Part shown: positions 26,006-35,243 of the stretch, one piece after another
Layout: every line of letters begins with the position of its first letter
Numbering within the stretch: position 1 is the first letter of the stretch
Origin: Marinobacter fuscus
GTDB taxonomy: Bacteria; Pseudomonadota; Gammaproteobacteria; Pseudomonadales; Oleiphilaceae
DNA length: 64,000 nt
Reading direction: 5' to 3'
Assembly: GCF_003007675.1 (NCBI RefSeq)
Contig: NZ_PXNP01000053.1
Location: 62,001-126,000 of the forward strand
The notes under the pieces: generated by a model
Seen by the model: only the letters and a program-made list of their open reading frames with translations
Databases searched by the model: none
Told to the model about the DNA's origin: nothing
Translations under genes and position numbers: made by a program

Positions 26006-27829
26006 TTAGTCGATCAGTGAACCGTAGAAATGCTCAAGTGTTTCCAGCACCCGAACCTGGGATTCCAGCGCCCGAAAGCCGTGGCCCTCGTTCGCGAACC
26101 AGACTAAATCTGCCTGGCCGCCTGCCTGGCGGATCCCGCTTACCATGCTCCGGGTCTGTTCCGGCACCACCACCCTGTCCTGCCCGCCCTGGAAAAACAA
26201 CGCCGGGCAGCCGATGCGTTCGGCCCGGAGTGCCGGAGTGCGGTTCTGCCAGGCCTCGCCGTTTTCGCCACCCGGGCCCAGCAACCAGTCCAGATAACCG
26301 GATTCAAACCGGTGGGTCGCCATGCTTAATCGCCAGGGATCGGTCACTCCGAACAGGCTAGCCAACCCCCGTAGCCTTGCCCTCGGCTGCATGGCTGCCA
26401 TCAGCGCAGTGTAACCGCCGGAGCTTCGGCCCTGAATGAATACGCGCCCGCGATCAATCCGGCCCTGTTGCCCCAGATAATCCGCCATCCGCATCATATC
26501 TTGCACATCCGCCTGCCCCCACTGCCCGCTCAACGCCTGCCGGAAGGCCCGCCCGAAGCCGGTGCTGCCGGTGTAATTCACCTCAACCACCGAGAACCCC
26601 CGCTGGCACCAGAACTGACAGTGCGGATTAAAACTGGCGTAGGCCGCCGAGGTAGGGCCGCCATGAGCAACCAGTATCAGAGGGGGGCGATCTCCCCCGT
26701 TGATGGCCGGGTACAGAAACCCCTGCAAAGGCCAGTGCTCACCCGGGCCGGGCGGCACAACGATGCTCTCGGGCAGAACCACCGGACTGCTGCCGAGCGC
26801 GGGCTCCCCGCCAAAGACCGTAGTGATGTCATCTGACGACGGTCGAATTCGCAGAATGGCATCCAGCCGATCAGGCCGCCGGGCAATGCAATACAAGGCA
26901 TGATTATCAGCCACCAGGGATCGAAAATCGGTGCAATCGGATGCCAGGCGGATAGCCTCGCCCTTGCGCTCCAACCAAAGCTCGCCTATGCCCTGCCGGT
27001 AACAGACACTTGCCCAGCCACCGCCAGGCAACGGGCAACGGTGGCATTCCGCCAGTTGCCAGGGTGCGTTGGCATGATCGGCCGCAGCAGCTCCCATAGC
27101 CTGCCACCGCCAGCCACCCTGGCCGCGTACAATCTGCCAAGGCTGCCACCAGCCCCGATGATCCGACAGCACATACAACTGGCTCCGCACAAACTGCGGC
27201 TGCTGCACCGAGCCGGGTGCCGGTGCCGCAGGGCTCTCTACCCCCGCCAACGCCCCATCAACGTCCACGGCGGCCCTCCAGAGCCGGGAGCGCGCCCAGG
27301 GCATATCGGGCAACTGCCAGCTCACCCAGGCTATCTGACTCCCATCAGCACTGATTGCCGGGGCACTGTAAAAATCCAGTCCGGTGTGCAGAACCCGGGT
27401 GCGCCCGGCCCGGTCTATGGCCATCAAGGTCTGGCGACCGGCGTCTTCGCACACTGCCAACCAGCGCTGACGGTGGACATCCGGCACCAGGCCACCCCAG
27501 GCAAGCCCAGGCGCGTCTACCAGCAATCGCTGGGCGCCAGTCGCCAATTCAAGAGACCACAAACGCTGGTCATCAGACACCCAGCAAATCCAGCCTGGCA
27601 ACACCGCAAAGGCACCACCACCGTAGCCGTTAATACCACTGCGAACACTGCTACCCGTGTTCAGTCGGCGGACGCCATCGGCATCCGATTGCCAGAGACT
27701 CGTTGTGCCCCGGCCCGGATCACTGGCCAGCCAGAACAGTGCACCCCCGCAAAGCCGGAGCTCGGCACACTGGCGAAACCCCTGGCAGGCCTGCCGGGCA
27801 GAAACCGGCTCAACCGCGGCAGAAGACAT
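26006..27829 (-). CDS. pqqH: S9-family prolyl oligopeptidase-like peptidase (PqqH-like)
   Basis: The 607-residue protein has an N-terminal beta-propeller-like half and a C-terminal alpha/beta-hydrolase domain. The nucleophile is in GRSSGGY (Ser near 470), with Asp in GGQDRVV and His in NEGHGF. There is no signal peptide. In P. aeruginosa a peptidase at this position of the pqq cluster is called PqqH; processing of PqqA-derived peptide is a likely role but not proven. It overlaps the 3' end of pqqE by 20 bases. Confidence 0.85.
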   Translation of the reverse strand: MSSAAVEPVSARQACQGFRQCAELRLCGGALFWLASDPGRGTTSLWQSDADGVRRLNTGSSVRSGINGYGGGAFAVLPGWICWVSDDQRLWSLELATGAQRLLVDAPGLAWGGLVPDVHRQRWLAVCEDAGRQTLMAIDRAGRTRVLHTGLDFYSAPAISADGSQIAWVSWQLPDMPWARSRLWRAAVDVDGALAGVESPAAPAPGSVQQPQFVRSQLYVLSDHRGWWQPWQIVRGQGGWRWQAMGAAAADHANAPWQLAECHRCPLPGGGWASVCYRQGIGELWLERKGEAIRLASDCTDFRSLVADNHALYCIARRPDRLDAILRIRPSSDDITTVFGGEPALGSSPVVLPESIVVPPGPGEHWPLQGFLYPAINGGDRPPLILVAHGGPTSAAYASFNPHCQFWCQRGFSVVEVNYTGSTGFGRAFRQALSGQWGQADVQDMMRMADYLGQQGRIDRGRVFIQGRSSGGYTALMAAMQPRARLRGLASLFGVTDPWRLSMATHRFESGYLDWLLGPGGENGEAWQNRTPALRAERIGCPALFFQGGQDRVVVPEQTRSMVSGIRQAGGQADLVWFANEGHGFRALESQVRVLETLEHFYGSLID

Positions 27830-28949
27830 TGGAGTTATCGGCGTTCCGATAGATCAGATCTTCCAGCCCGGCGGTGGCATGGTCAGCAGCGGTGCGGGCG
27901 GCCAGAATGCGATCGTGGTGAGCAGACTTGGAGCAAACCGGGTCGGCGTTGTCTGCGTTGCCGGTCAGCAGATAAGCCTGGCAGCGGCAGCCCCCGAAAT
28001 CCTTGTCTTTTTCATCACAGGAGCGACAGGGTTCCGGCATCCAGCTGTCGCCGCGGTAGTGATTAAAACCCGGACTCCGATACCAGATGTCTTCCAATGG
28101 GGAAGCCGTCACATTCGGGAAGTCGATGGGCAGCAGGCGCGCACTGTGGCACGGCAAGGCGGTACCGTCTGGTGCGACGGTCAAAAACAGACTGCCCCAG
28201 CCGTTCATGCAAGCCTTGGGGCGCTCTTCGTAATAATCCGGCGTTACGAAGATCACTTTCATCGGGTGATCCCGTTCCGCCAGCTGGTTGCGAAACCGGT
28301 TTACCGTTGCTTCGGCTGTCACCAGTTGGGCCCGGGACGGCATCAGACCCTCCCGGTTGGCAAAGGCCCAGCCGTAGTACTGGCAGGTCGCCAGCTCGAC
28401 ATAGTCTGCCCCCAGGTTTTCACACAGCGCCAGAATATCGGCCATCTGGTGAATATTGTGCCGGTGAACCACAAAATTGAGCACCATCGGGTATCCGGCA
28501 TCCTTTACAGCCCTGGCCATGGCCAGCTTCTGGTCGAACGCCTTGCGGGAACCCGCCACCGCGTTGTTAAGCTCCGGGTCTGATGCCTGAAAGCTAACCT
28601 GGATATGATCCAGCCCGGCCCGGGCAAAGTCCTGTACTTTGGCCTCCGTCAGCCCAAGCCCCGAGGTAATCAGGTTGCTGTAGTATCCCAGCTCCCGGGC
28701 ACCGGCAATCAGTTCCGGCAAGTCCTGACGCACCAGCGGTTCACCGCCGGAGAAGCCCAGCTGAGCCGCTCCCATGGCACGTCCCTGGCTGAGCACATCC
28801 AGCCATTGTTCGGTGCTCAGCTCCTGATCATGATGGGCGAAATCCAAAGGATTGGAACAATAGGGGCACTGCAGGGGGCAACGGTAGGTGAGTTCCGCCA
28901 GCAACCAGAGCGGCGGCCCGACATGATCAGTGGGTGTGTTCATAGCCAT
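27810..28949 (-). CDS. pqqE: PqqA peptide cyclase, radical SAM (PqqE)
   Basis: This 379-residue radical-SAM enzyme forms the Glu-Tyr carbon-carbon bond in PqqA. The cluster Cys residues are at 24, 28 and 31 (CPLQCPYC), with GFSGGEP for SAM. The C-terminal SPASM region has further Cys for auxiliary clusters ([22 protein letters not shown]). ATG 28949 overlaps the end of pqqD by ten bases; ATG 28943 is an alternative. Confidence 0.96.
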   Translation of the reverse strand: MAMNTPTDHVGPPLWLLAELTYRCPLQCPYCSNPLDFAHHDQELSTEQWLDVLSQGRAMGAAQLGFSGGEPLVRQDLPELIAGARELGYYSNLITSGLGLTEAKVQDFARAGLDHIQVSFQASDPELNNAVAGSRKAFDQKLAMARAVKDAGYPMVLNFVVHRHNIHQMADILALCENLGADYVELATCQYYGWAFANREGLMPSRAQLVTAEATVNRFRNQLAERDHPMKVIFVTPDYYEERPKACMNGWGSLFLTVAPDGTALPCHSARLLPIDFPNVTASPLEDIWYRSPGFNHYRGDSWMPEPCRSCDEKDKDFGGCRCQAYLLTGNADNADPVCSKSAHHDRILAARTAADHATAGLEDLIYRNADNSNVFCRG

Positions 28950-29203
28950 TCAATCCAGTGTTGACGGGCAGCCTCTGCCAGAAAAGCACTGACATCCTCA
29001 GCCAGCGGGCCAGCCTCCGGGAAGCGTTGCTCCAGTATTGTCACAATCTGATGGCAACTGTGTTCGCCATCCACCTCGGCCAGAATGGCACCGGCACTAC
29101 CATTGAGTTTCACCATGCCCTCCGGATACAGCAGAACATGGGCCTGCTGGGCGGGTTCCCACTGGAACCGGAAGCCCCGGCGCAAACGCGGAATTTTATC
29201 CAT
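28940..29203 (-). CDS. pqqD: PQQ biosynthesis peptide chaperone PqqD
   Basis: The 87-residue protein is the RiPP recognition element that binds PqqA and presents it to PqqE. It begins with the typical [12 protein letters not shown] and carries [11 protein letters not shown] and the helical C-terminus of the winged-helix fold. It is translationally coupled to pqqE and 12 bases behind pqqC. Confidence 0.95.
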   Translation of the reverse strand: MDKIPRLRRGFRFQWEPAQQAHVLLYPEGMVKLNGSAGAILAEVDGEHSCHQIVTILEQRFPEAGPLAEDVSAFLAEAARQHWIEWL

Positions 29204-29215
29204 CGGGCGTCTCCT

Positions 29216-29971
29216 TTACAGGCCACGATGCCACACCTTGGCATCGGTAACCGTATGATAGGGCGGTGTTTTATGCACATAAGCCATGGACATGGCATCC
29301 AGCATGGTCCACAGAATGTCCAGTTTAAACTGCAGAATCTCGAACGCGCGCTGCTGCTGGGCCGGGCTCTGGAAGTGATCAAGGGTAATTCCCAGCCCGT
29401 GCTCTACATCCCGCCGTGCCTCCGACAAGCGTTTGCGGAAGTAGCGGTAGCCGTCCGGCTCAATCCAGGGGTAATGGTCTGGCCAGCTGTCCAGCCGGGA
29501 CTGGTGGATCTCTGGTGCAAACAGCTCGGTCAGTGACGAACAGGCCGCCTCCTGCCAGCTGGCCCGGCGGGCAAAGTTGAGATAGGCATCTACCGCGAAA
29601 CGCACCCCCGGCAACACATGTCGCTGATCGATCACTTCTTCCCGGCTCAGGCCGACCGATTCGGCCAGCAATAACCAGGCTTCAATGCCACCGGCATCGT
29701 CACTGTGGCCATCGTGATCGAGAATGCGCTGCAACCAGAGCCGCCGAACCGCGGCATCCGGGCAGTTGGCCATAATCGCGGCGTCTTTCTGGGGAATCTT
29801 GATCTGATAATAATAGCGATTAGCCACCCAGCCACGAATCTGTTCCGGCGTGCACTCACCACCATACATTGCACGATGAAAGGGGTGGTGGATGTGGTAG
29901 TACGCCCCTTTCGCCCGGAGCGCCTTTTCGAAATCGGCGCGGGACAACGGTGTGTTGGCTTTGGCATTCAT
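29216..29971 (-). CDS. pqqC: Pyrroloquinoline-quinone synthase PqqC
   Basis: This 251-residue cofactor-free oxidase carries out the last ring closure and eight-electron oxidation to PQQ. It has family blocks [31 protein letters not shown] and RFAVDAY. The start is ATG 29971 with GAGG seven bases upstream; the open frame extends ten codons further, but those lack a site. pqqB ends seven bases before it. Confidence 0.96.
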   Translation of the reverse strand: MNAKANTPLSRADFEKALRAKGAYYHIHHPFHRAMYGGECTPEQIRGWVANRYYYQIKIPQKDAAIMANCPDAAVRRLWLQRILDHDGHSDDAGGIEAWLLLAESVGLSREEVIDQRHVLPGVRFAVDAYLNFARRASWQEAACSSLTELFAPEIHQSRLDSWPDHYPWIEPDGYRYFRKRLSEARRDVEHGLGITLDHFQSPAQQQRAFEILQFKLDILWTMLDAMSMAYVHKTPPYHTVTDAKVWHRGL

Positions 29972-29978
29972 GGCAACC

Positions 29979-30896
29979 TCACAATTCGATGTCCATGCCA
30001 TCCCAGGAAACTTCGATGCCGTGCTCTGCCAGCTTGGCTCGCTCCGGTGAGTCTTCGTCGAGGATGGGATTGGTGTTATTGATATGGATAAGAATCTTGC
30101 GGCTGGCTGGCAACGAATCCAGTAATTCGATCATGCCGCCCTCACCGGCCTGGGCCAGATGCCCCATCTGCTGCCCGGTTTTGGTGCCAACTTCCTGGCG
30201 AATCATTTCATCGTCGTGCCAGACCGTGCCGTCAACCAGCAGAACGTCGGCCCGCTTCATCCAGGCTTTTATCTGCTCGTCCGGTTGTCCCAGCCCCGGT
30301 GCATACAGCAACGCGGTGTCGCGAGTGGTATCCCGGATAAACAGCCCTACGTTATCACCAGGATGGGGGTTGTCACGCCGTGGCGAATACGGTGGCGCGT
30401 TGCTCAGCAAAGGAATGGCCGTCAACTCGAGTGAGGGTGCGCAGGGAATGCGAAACGGCTGCTGCTCCGTAGTCGGCATCGGGCACCAGTTCAGCCCGCC
30501 ATTCCAGTGCCGGAGCATGTCAAACAACGGAAACCCGTTGCTGAGATCGTCGCGCACCTGCTCGGTACACCAGACATCCAGCGGCAGGCCTTCCCGCAGC
30601 GACAGAAGCCCTGTGGTGTGATCCACCTGACTGTCCATCAGCACGATGGCGGCAATGCCGGTGTCTCGCAAGGCCCGGCCTGGCTGCATAGCGGGAAAAC
30701 CAGCCAGCTGGGCACGGATATCCGGGGAGGCATTGAACAGTATCCAGCGCTTGCCATCTTCGCTGATGGCAATGGAAGACTGGGTTCGGGCCCGGGCATT
30801 CAGGGTACCGTTGCGAAATCCGGAGCAGTTCCTGCAATTGCAGTTCCACTGGGGAAAGCCGCCACCGGCTGCTGAGCCAAGAATTCGAATCTGCAT
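29979..30896 (-). CDS. pqqB: PQQ biosynthesis protein PqqB (metallo-beta-lactamase fold hydroxylase)
   Basis: The 305-residue protein begins [19 protein letters not shown], the family's N-terminus with the CNCRNC metal site. It continues with [11 protein letters not shown] and HINNTNPIL of the metallo-beta-lactamase fold. It is thought to hydroxylate the Tyr ring of the cross-linked precursor. ATG 30896 has a perfect AGGAGG at 30903-30908. It is separated from pqqA by a hairpin. Confidence 0.96.
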   Translation of the reverse strand: MQIRILGSAAGGGFPQWNCNCRNCSGFRNGTLNARARTQSSIAISEDGKRWILFNASPDIRAQLAGFPAMQPGRALRDTGIAAIVLMDSQVDHTTGLLSLREGLPLDVWCTEQVRDDLSNGFPLFDMLRHWNGGLNWCPMPTTEQQPFRIPCAPSLELTAIPLLSNAPPYSPRRDNPHPGDNVGLFIRDTTRDTALLYAPGLGQPDEQIKAWMKRADVLLVDGTVWHDDEMIRQEVGTKTGQQMGHLAQAGEGGMIELLDSLPASRKILIHINNTNPILDEDSPERAKLAEHGIEVSWDGMDIEL

Positions 30897-30923
30897 GGCT
30901 GTCCTCCTGCCGCGCAAACAAAC

Positions 30924-30943
30924 GGCCAGCCCGGAGGCTGGCC
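30924..30943 (-). terminator. Attenuator-like hairpin between pqqA and pqqB
   Basis: A perfect seven-base stem GGCCAGC / GCTGGCC with a six-base loop lies nine bases after the pqqA stop. On the transcribed strand it is followed by GTTTGTTTG, so it could act as a partial terminator. That would give more pqqA message than pqqBCDE message, which suits a peptide substrate consumed in synthesis. Confidence 0.65.
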
Positions 30944-30952
30944 ACTGTTCGC

Positions 30953-31024
30953 TTAGCGGTTGGCGAAGTACATAGTTACTTCGAAACCGATGCGCAGGTC
31001 TTCAAAAGCCGGTTTGGTCCACAT
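30953..31024 (-). CDS. pqqA: PQQ precursor peptide PqqA
   Basis: A 23-residue peptide starting [16 protein letters not shown]. The Glu at position 15 and Tyr at 19, the two residues fused to make PQQ, are present in the EVTMY motif. Length and sequence match PqqA of pseudomonads. A GAGGTGAG ribosome site precedes ATG 31024. It is the first gene of the pqqABCDE-H-ercA-ercS run. Confidence 0.97.
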   Translation of the reverse strand: MWTKPAFEDLRIGFEVTMYFANR

Positions 31025-31256
31025 GATGCTCACCTCTTGTCGTGATTGTTAGTGCGTTGCATGTATGGGTACTGCCGGTAAGGCCAGCAGCACACCTTCA
31101 CTCTAATCACGGGGCCGGTTGCTCCATATGGTACTTTCGAACCGTTTTTTGCCGCCTGAAAGTAGCAGGCCAATGGCCCCGAGGTGGCATTGAGGGGCAA
31201 GGGCCGCGCTTTCTAACATGGAGCCTTCCAATAACAAGAAGATCCGGGGAGGTGCC
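31025..31256. promoter_or_regulatory. Divergent promoter region pqqA / NosR-like gene
   Basis: This 232-base region must hold both promoters. It contains two GGTAC-centred patches (ATGGGTACTG and ATGGTACTTTCG) that resemble the GGTACTA core seen upstream of the ethanol dehydrogenase genes. I cannot assign -10 or -35 boxes with confidence. Confidence 0.4.
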
Positions 31257-33362
31257 ATGTTCGGCCGCCTGTTGCTTGTCATTCTGCTGTCCTTGCCTAT
31301 GGCCAGAGCCTGGGCAGATCTGCCGGAGACCACCCGGGCAGTGATTCAGGAATTATTTCCTGCCGCCACGGTAATCGAAGACAAGCTGCCGGACTTTCCG
31401 GTGTACCCGGTTTACCAGCTACAGCAGTTGCTGGGGTACGCCTATGTCTCAACCGACTTCACCCGAATTCAGGGGTTTGCTGGCAAACCCATTACCATGA
31501 TGATCGGTCTGGATACCCGGGGACGCTTTACCGGAGTGAAGGTACTGCACCACCACGAGCCCGTGTTTCTGCATGGTCTGGGCGAAGAACCGCTGACCGA
31601 ATTCGTTAACCAGTACCAGGGCAACGCTCTGACCGATCAGATCATCGTCCAGGCCTCCGGCGGCTCCGGCCGCAATCGCCAGGGCGATCAGGTGTACTTC
31701 GATGGCGTGAGCAAGGCCACGGTGTCGGTACTAATTATCAACGACACGGTACTGTCATCAGCACTGAAGGTTGCCCGCAACAAGCTGGACGGTTTTACCC
31801 AGGCCGCCCCCACCCGGGCACGTCAGGATATGTATCGCCCGCTAACCTGGCCACAGATGCTGGAGCAGGGATACGTGCAGCAGGCCAGCATCAGCCCGGC
31901 GGATGTGGAAAGCCAGATAGGCCGCCCACTGGCGCTCTATCCAGAGGATATGGAACCGGAAGCTGGCGCCCCCTTCAGTCAACTCTATTTTGCCTATCTG
32001 AACTCACCCATGGTGGGGCGTAATCTGTTGGGTGACGACGGCTACCGGGCTCTGCAGGCCAGGTTCGGAGAAAACGACAAAGTGATGCTGGTGATGTCCC
32101 GGGGCCGATATACGGCCGTGGCACCGGATTTCGTGCCTGGCAGCAGCCCGCTGCGCCTCGGCGCCCGGCAAGGCCAGTTGGCGGTGGAACTGCGTGATCT
32201 GCACTGGCTGCAAGGCATGACTACGCCGATTGCAGACGGAGCCCCCGCCATGGCCACCATGAACCTGTTCCGGATGGGCGGCAACGCCGGTTATAACCCG
32301 GGTGCCGAAATCGCATTTCACCTGGATGTAAGCCTGCCAAGAAATCATCTGGTGGTCGACAATGCCCGCTTCGAGATTCCGGTTCACTTTCCGGAGGATC
32401 TGTTTGAGACGGTCGAAGCAGACAATGGCCAGCCCGCCCGGGCTCCGGTGTGGGTGGGGTTGTGGCAAGAACGCTGGTGGCAGATTTCACTGACCGTGAT
32501 GGCGCTTACCCTGCTCACCGTCTTCTTTGCGCGCCAGAAATCCCTGACCCGGCACCCTGCGCTGATTCGCCGCTTTCGCTGGGGCTTTCTGGCGTTCACC
32601 CTGTTCTTCCTTGGTTTTTACGCCCAGGGACAACTGTCGGTGGTCAACATTTACACGCTGTTTCTTGCCCTCTGGGACGGCTTCTCGCTGGACGTGTTCC
32701 TGCTCGACCCGATCATCTTCATCCTCTGGAGCTACACCTTTGTGACCCTGTTTATCTGGGGGCGGGGCGTGTTCTGCGGCTGGCTCTGCCCATTTGGGGC
32801 CTTGCAGGAGATGGTATCCTGGCTGGGACAGAAACTGGGATTGCGTCAGATCCGGGTACCGGAGCACTGGCATCGCCAGCTCATACTGCTGAAATATCCG
32901 ATTCTGCTGGGGTTGGTCGGTACCGCGTTCTATTCGCTGACACTGGCCGAGCAGCTGGCGGAAGTGGAGCCTTTCAAGACCAGCATCACCCTGTACTTCA
33001 CCCGTTACTGGCCTTTTGTCGCCTACGCACTGGCATTGCTGGCCGCCGGGTTGTTTATCCATAAATTTTACTGCCGCTATCTGTGCCCTCTTGGCGCGGG
33101 CCTGGCGGTGCTCGGCCGCTTCCGGATCTTCAGCTGGCTAGAAAGAGTAAAGCGGTGTGGTCAGCCCTGCCAGCACTGCAAGAACGAGTGCGGCATCAAC
33201 GCCATTCGCAAGGATGGCCGGATTGACTACGACGAGTGCATTCAGTGCCTGGAATGCGTGGTGATTCTCCGCGACCAGACCCAGTGCGTGGATGCCATTG
33301 TTCGTAACAAACAACAGCAAAAGCAGGCACGGATTCTGGCCACGGATGCCGCAACCACCTGA
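31257..33362 (+). CDS. NosR/NirI-family FMN-binding, iron-sulfur membrane protein
   Basis: The 701-residue protein starts at ATG 31257 behind GGGAGGTG, with a signal peptide ending near AWA. A periplasmic FMN-binding domain follows; DGVSKATVS (Asp149 to Thr155) corresponds to the flavinylation motif D-x-x-S-G-A-T, but with Lys in place of Gly. Next come about five membrane segments with CGWLCPFGA and CRYLCPLGA. The C-terminal cytoplasmic part has ferredoxin-like Cys groups (CGQPCQHCKNEC and CIQCLEC), the second one irregular. NosR relatives move electrons across the membrane to support periplasmic enzymes. No nos or nir genes are near; it diverges from pqqA. Confidence 0.88.
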   Translation: MFGRLLLVILLSLPMARAWADLPETTRAVIQELFPAATVIEDKLPDFPVYPVYQLQQLLGYAYVSTDFTRIQGFAGKPITMMIGLDTRGRFTGVKVLHHHEPVFLHGLGEEPLTEFVNQYQGNALTDQIIVQASGGSGRNRQGDQVYFDGVSKATVSVLIINDTVLSSALKVARNKLDGFTQAAPTRARQDMYRPLTWPQMLEQGYVQQASISPADVESQIGRPLALYPEDMEPEAGAPFSQLYFAYLNSPMVGRNLLGDDGYRALQARFGENDKVMLVMSRGRYTAVAPDFVPGSSPLRLGARQGQLAVELRDLHWLQGMTTPIADGAPAMATMNLFRMGGNAGYNPGAEIAFHLDVSLPRNHLVVDNARFEIPVHFPEDLFETVEADNGQPARAPVWVGLWQERWWQISLTVMALTLLTVFFARQKSLTRHPALIRRFRWGFLAFTLFFLGFYAQGQLSVVNIYTLFLALWDGFSLDVFLLDPIIFILWSYTFVTLFIWGRGVFCGWLCPFGALQEMVSWLGQKLGLRQIRVPEHWHRQLILLKYPILLGLVGTAFYSLTLAEQLAEVEPFKTSITLYFTRYWPFVAYALALLAAGLFIHKFYCRYLCPLGAGLAVLGRFRIFSWLERVKRCGQPCQHCKNECGINAIRKDGRIDYDECIQCLECVVILRDQTQCVDAIVRNKQQQKQARILATDAATT

Positions 33363-34346
33363 TTAGCCAGCGACGGGAACAACAATGCGCCCGCGAATCT
33401 TGCCATCGAGCAAACGACCAGCGGCATCTATCACATCGTCAAACCACACTTCAGTCATCATGCTGTCGAGCAACTCCGGCGAGAGATCCTCTGCCAGCCG
33501 CTGCCAGGCCGCCAGCCGATCGGCTTTGGGCGCCATCACACTGTCGATACCACACAGGGTAACGCCCCGAAGGATGAACGGCGCCACCGTGGCCGGAAAA
33601 TCCATACCCGCCGCCAACCCGCAGGCCGCAACCACACCCCGGTACTTCATACCCGCACACACGCTGGCCAGCACCTGGCCGCCCGCCACATCGATAGCCC
33701 CGGCCCAGGTCTCCCGGGCCAGCGGTTTACCCGGCTCGCTGAGTTCTGACCGATCCAGAAGCTGGCTGGCCCCCAGGGATTTCAGGTAGGCTTCCTCCTC
33801 GGGCCGGCCGGTCACTGCCGTCACCGAATAACCCAGTTTCGCCAGTAGGGCCACGGCCACACTGCCTACCCCACCGGTCGCCCCGGTGACCAGCACCTCG
33901 CCGGAATCCGGAGTAACACCATGGCTTTCCAGTGCCTGAACACACAGCATGGCGGTGTACCCGGCGGTGCCAATGGCCATGGCCTGGCGGGCACTGAAAG
34001 CCTCCGGCAACTTGATCAGCCAGTCTGCGGACAGTCGCGCCTTGCCAGCCAGCCCGCCCCAATGCTTCTCACCCACGCCCCAACCGTTCAACACCACCTT
34101 GTCCCCGGCTTTGAATTCCGGGCTTGATGACTCGGTCACCACGCCGGCCAGGTCAATCCCCGGCACCATGGGGTAGCTTTTGACGATGGGCGAGCGGCCG
34201 GTGATGGCCAGCGCATCCTTGTAGTTCAGGGTGCTGTACTCAACCTCCACGGTGACATCGCCTTCGGGCAACGCCGCCTCATCGAGCGACGCCAGTGAAA
34301 CCGTCTGATTCTTGCGGTCGCCCTCAATCAGAATACCTTTGAACAT
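33363..34346 (-). CDS. acuI: Acrylyl-CoA reductase (NADPH) AcuI / YhdH-type quinone oxidoreductase family
   Basis: This 327-residue zinc-free MDR protein has the block [10 protein letters not shown] near the N-terminus, [10 protein letters not shown], and the nucleotide-binding [21 protein letters not shown]. AcuI reduces toxic acryloyl-CoA to propionyl-CoA. It sits 39 bases behind a TetR gene that resembles AcuR, which supports the AcuI assignment over a general YhdH. No DMSP lyase gene is next to it. Confidence 0.87.
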   Translation of the reverse strand: MFKGILIEGDRKNQTVSLASLDEAALPEGDVTVEVEYSTLNYKDALAITGRSPIVKSYPMVPGIDLAGVVTESSSPEFKAGDKVVLNGWGVGEKHWGGLAGKARLSADWLIKLPEAFSARQAMAIGTAGYTAMLCVQALESHGVTPDSGEVLVTGATGGVGSVAVALLAKLGYSVTAVTGRPEEEAYLKSLGASQLLDRSELSEPGKPLARETWAGAIDVAGGQVLASVCAGMKYRGVVAACGLAAGMDFPATVAPFILRGVTLCGIDSVMAPKADRLAAWQRLAEDLSPELLDSMMTEVWFDDVIDAAGRLLDGKIRGRIVVPVAG

Positions 34347-34385
34347 AGTGCCTCCTGTTATTGTTTATCGGGCGGTGATGCAGGC

Positions 34386-35021
34386 TCACCGACCACGTAT
34401 CAACATCATGAACCCTTCAGCGAACTGATCCAGCGGTTCCGGGGACTGTTCCAGCTTTGCCCGCAACACCGCGCCTTCCCAGCCCGTCCAGAAAAACTGT
34501 GCCATGCGCTCACAGCGAATATCGCCGGGAATATCACCCGCCTGTCGGGCTTCATACAACACGCTGCCCAGGCGCGCCTCCCAGTGGCGCAATACCTGCG
34601 TCAACAACCCCCGGAAGCTCTCCGGCAGGGCCGCCATTTCCTGGCCAAGATTGCCAATCAGACAACCACGCCGATAGTCATAACGCGCCATGCCCGATTT
34701 GGCATCCTCAACAAACGCCAGAATCCGTTGCAGTGGCGCCTGGGAGGTATCGGAAAACCAGCGCTCCAGTTTGGCGGCGAAATACTGCCCGTAAGCTTCG
34801 ATTAATACCTGCCCAAAGGCCTCTTTGCTGGCGAAATAGTGATAGAAGGAGCCTTTGGGTACGCCCGCCTGGCGCAGTATTTCATCCAGACCGGTGTAGC
34901 AGTAGCCCTTCTCTGTCAGCGCGGCAAGCCCGGTGCGCACCAGCAACTGACGGGTATCGTGATAATCCGCGCTTTCTGATTTGGGCGGCCTGCCCCGTTT
35001 GCGTTTTACCGGCTGAACCAT
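34386..35021 (-). CDS. acuR: TetR-family regulator, AcuR-like
   Basis: The 211-residue repressor has an N-terminal HTH (about 25-75, ending VPKGSFYHYFASKEAFG). The ligand domain carries RRGCLIGNLGQEMAALP and FWTGWEGAVLRAKLE, blocks I associate with AcuR, which responds to acrylate. The same-strand acuI follows. A TAGAC / GTCTA palindrome just upstream is a plausible autoregulatory operator. Basic N-terminus KRKRGRPPKS is also typical. Confidence 0.87.
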   Translation of the reverse strand: MVQPVKRKRGRPPKSESADYHDTRQLLVRTGLAALTEKGYCYTGLDEILRQAGVPKGSFYHYFASKEAFGQVLIEAYGQYFAAKLERWFSDTSQAPLQRILAFVEDAKSGMARYDYRRGCLIGNLGQEMAALPESFRGLLTQVLRHWEARLGSVLYEARQAGDIPGDIRCERMAQFFWTGWEGAVLRAKLEQSPEPLDQFAEGFMMLIRGR

Positions 35022-35034
35022 CGGTGCCTCTTTA

Positions 35035-35053
35035 AATAGACCAACTGTCTATT
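35035..35053. promoter_or_regulatory. Palindromic operator upstream of acuR
   Basis: A perfect inverted repeat AATAGAC-CAACT-GTCTATT lies 14 bases upstream of the acuR start codon. TAGAC / GTCTA half-sites are typical for NemR/AcuR-type TetR repressors. A further partial half-site cluster (ACTGTCTGTCTAC) occurs 20 bases beyond. Confidence 0.7.
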
Positions 35054-35086
35054 AAATAGTGCATCAAAATTGGACTGTCTGTCTAC

Positions 35087-35116
35087 AAAAACAAAAAAAG
35101 GCTCCGGGAAGAGCCT
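35087..35116 (-). terminator. Rho-independent terminator of exaC
   Basis: Read on the minus strand, stem AGGCTC / GAGCCT with a six-base loop is followed by seven T, G and more T. It lies about 130 bases after the aldehyde dehydrogenase stop and separates that gene from acuR. A second GC-rich hairpin (GGGGCTGC / GCAGCCCC, 35209-35228) lies closer to the stop. Confidence 0.88.
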
Positions 35117-35243
35117 GAAGAGAGTGTCGAAATAATCCCGAGCCCCGAAGGGCATCCCGGAGATCCGGGGCAAGGCAGAGTGCACCATCCCTGTGCGGTC
35201 ACACGAATGGGGCTGCCGGGGCAGCCCCGAAGGCACCGCCGGA

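Noticed and set aside
26900..28066. Long forward frame opposite pqqH and pqqE
   Set aside because: Pro/Arg-rich shadow of a high-GC coding strand; spans two real genes.
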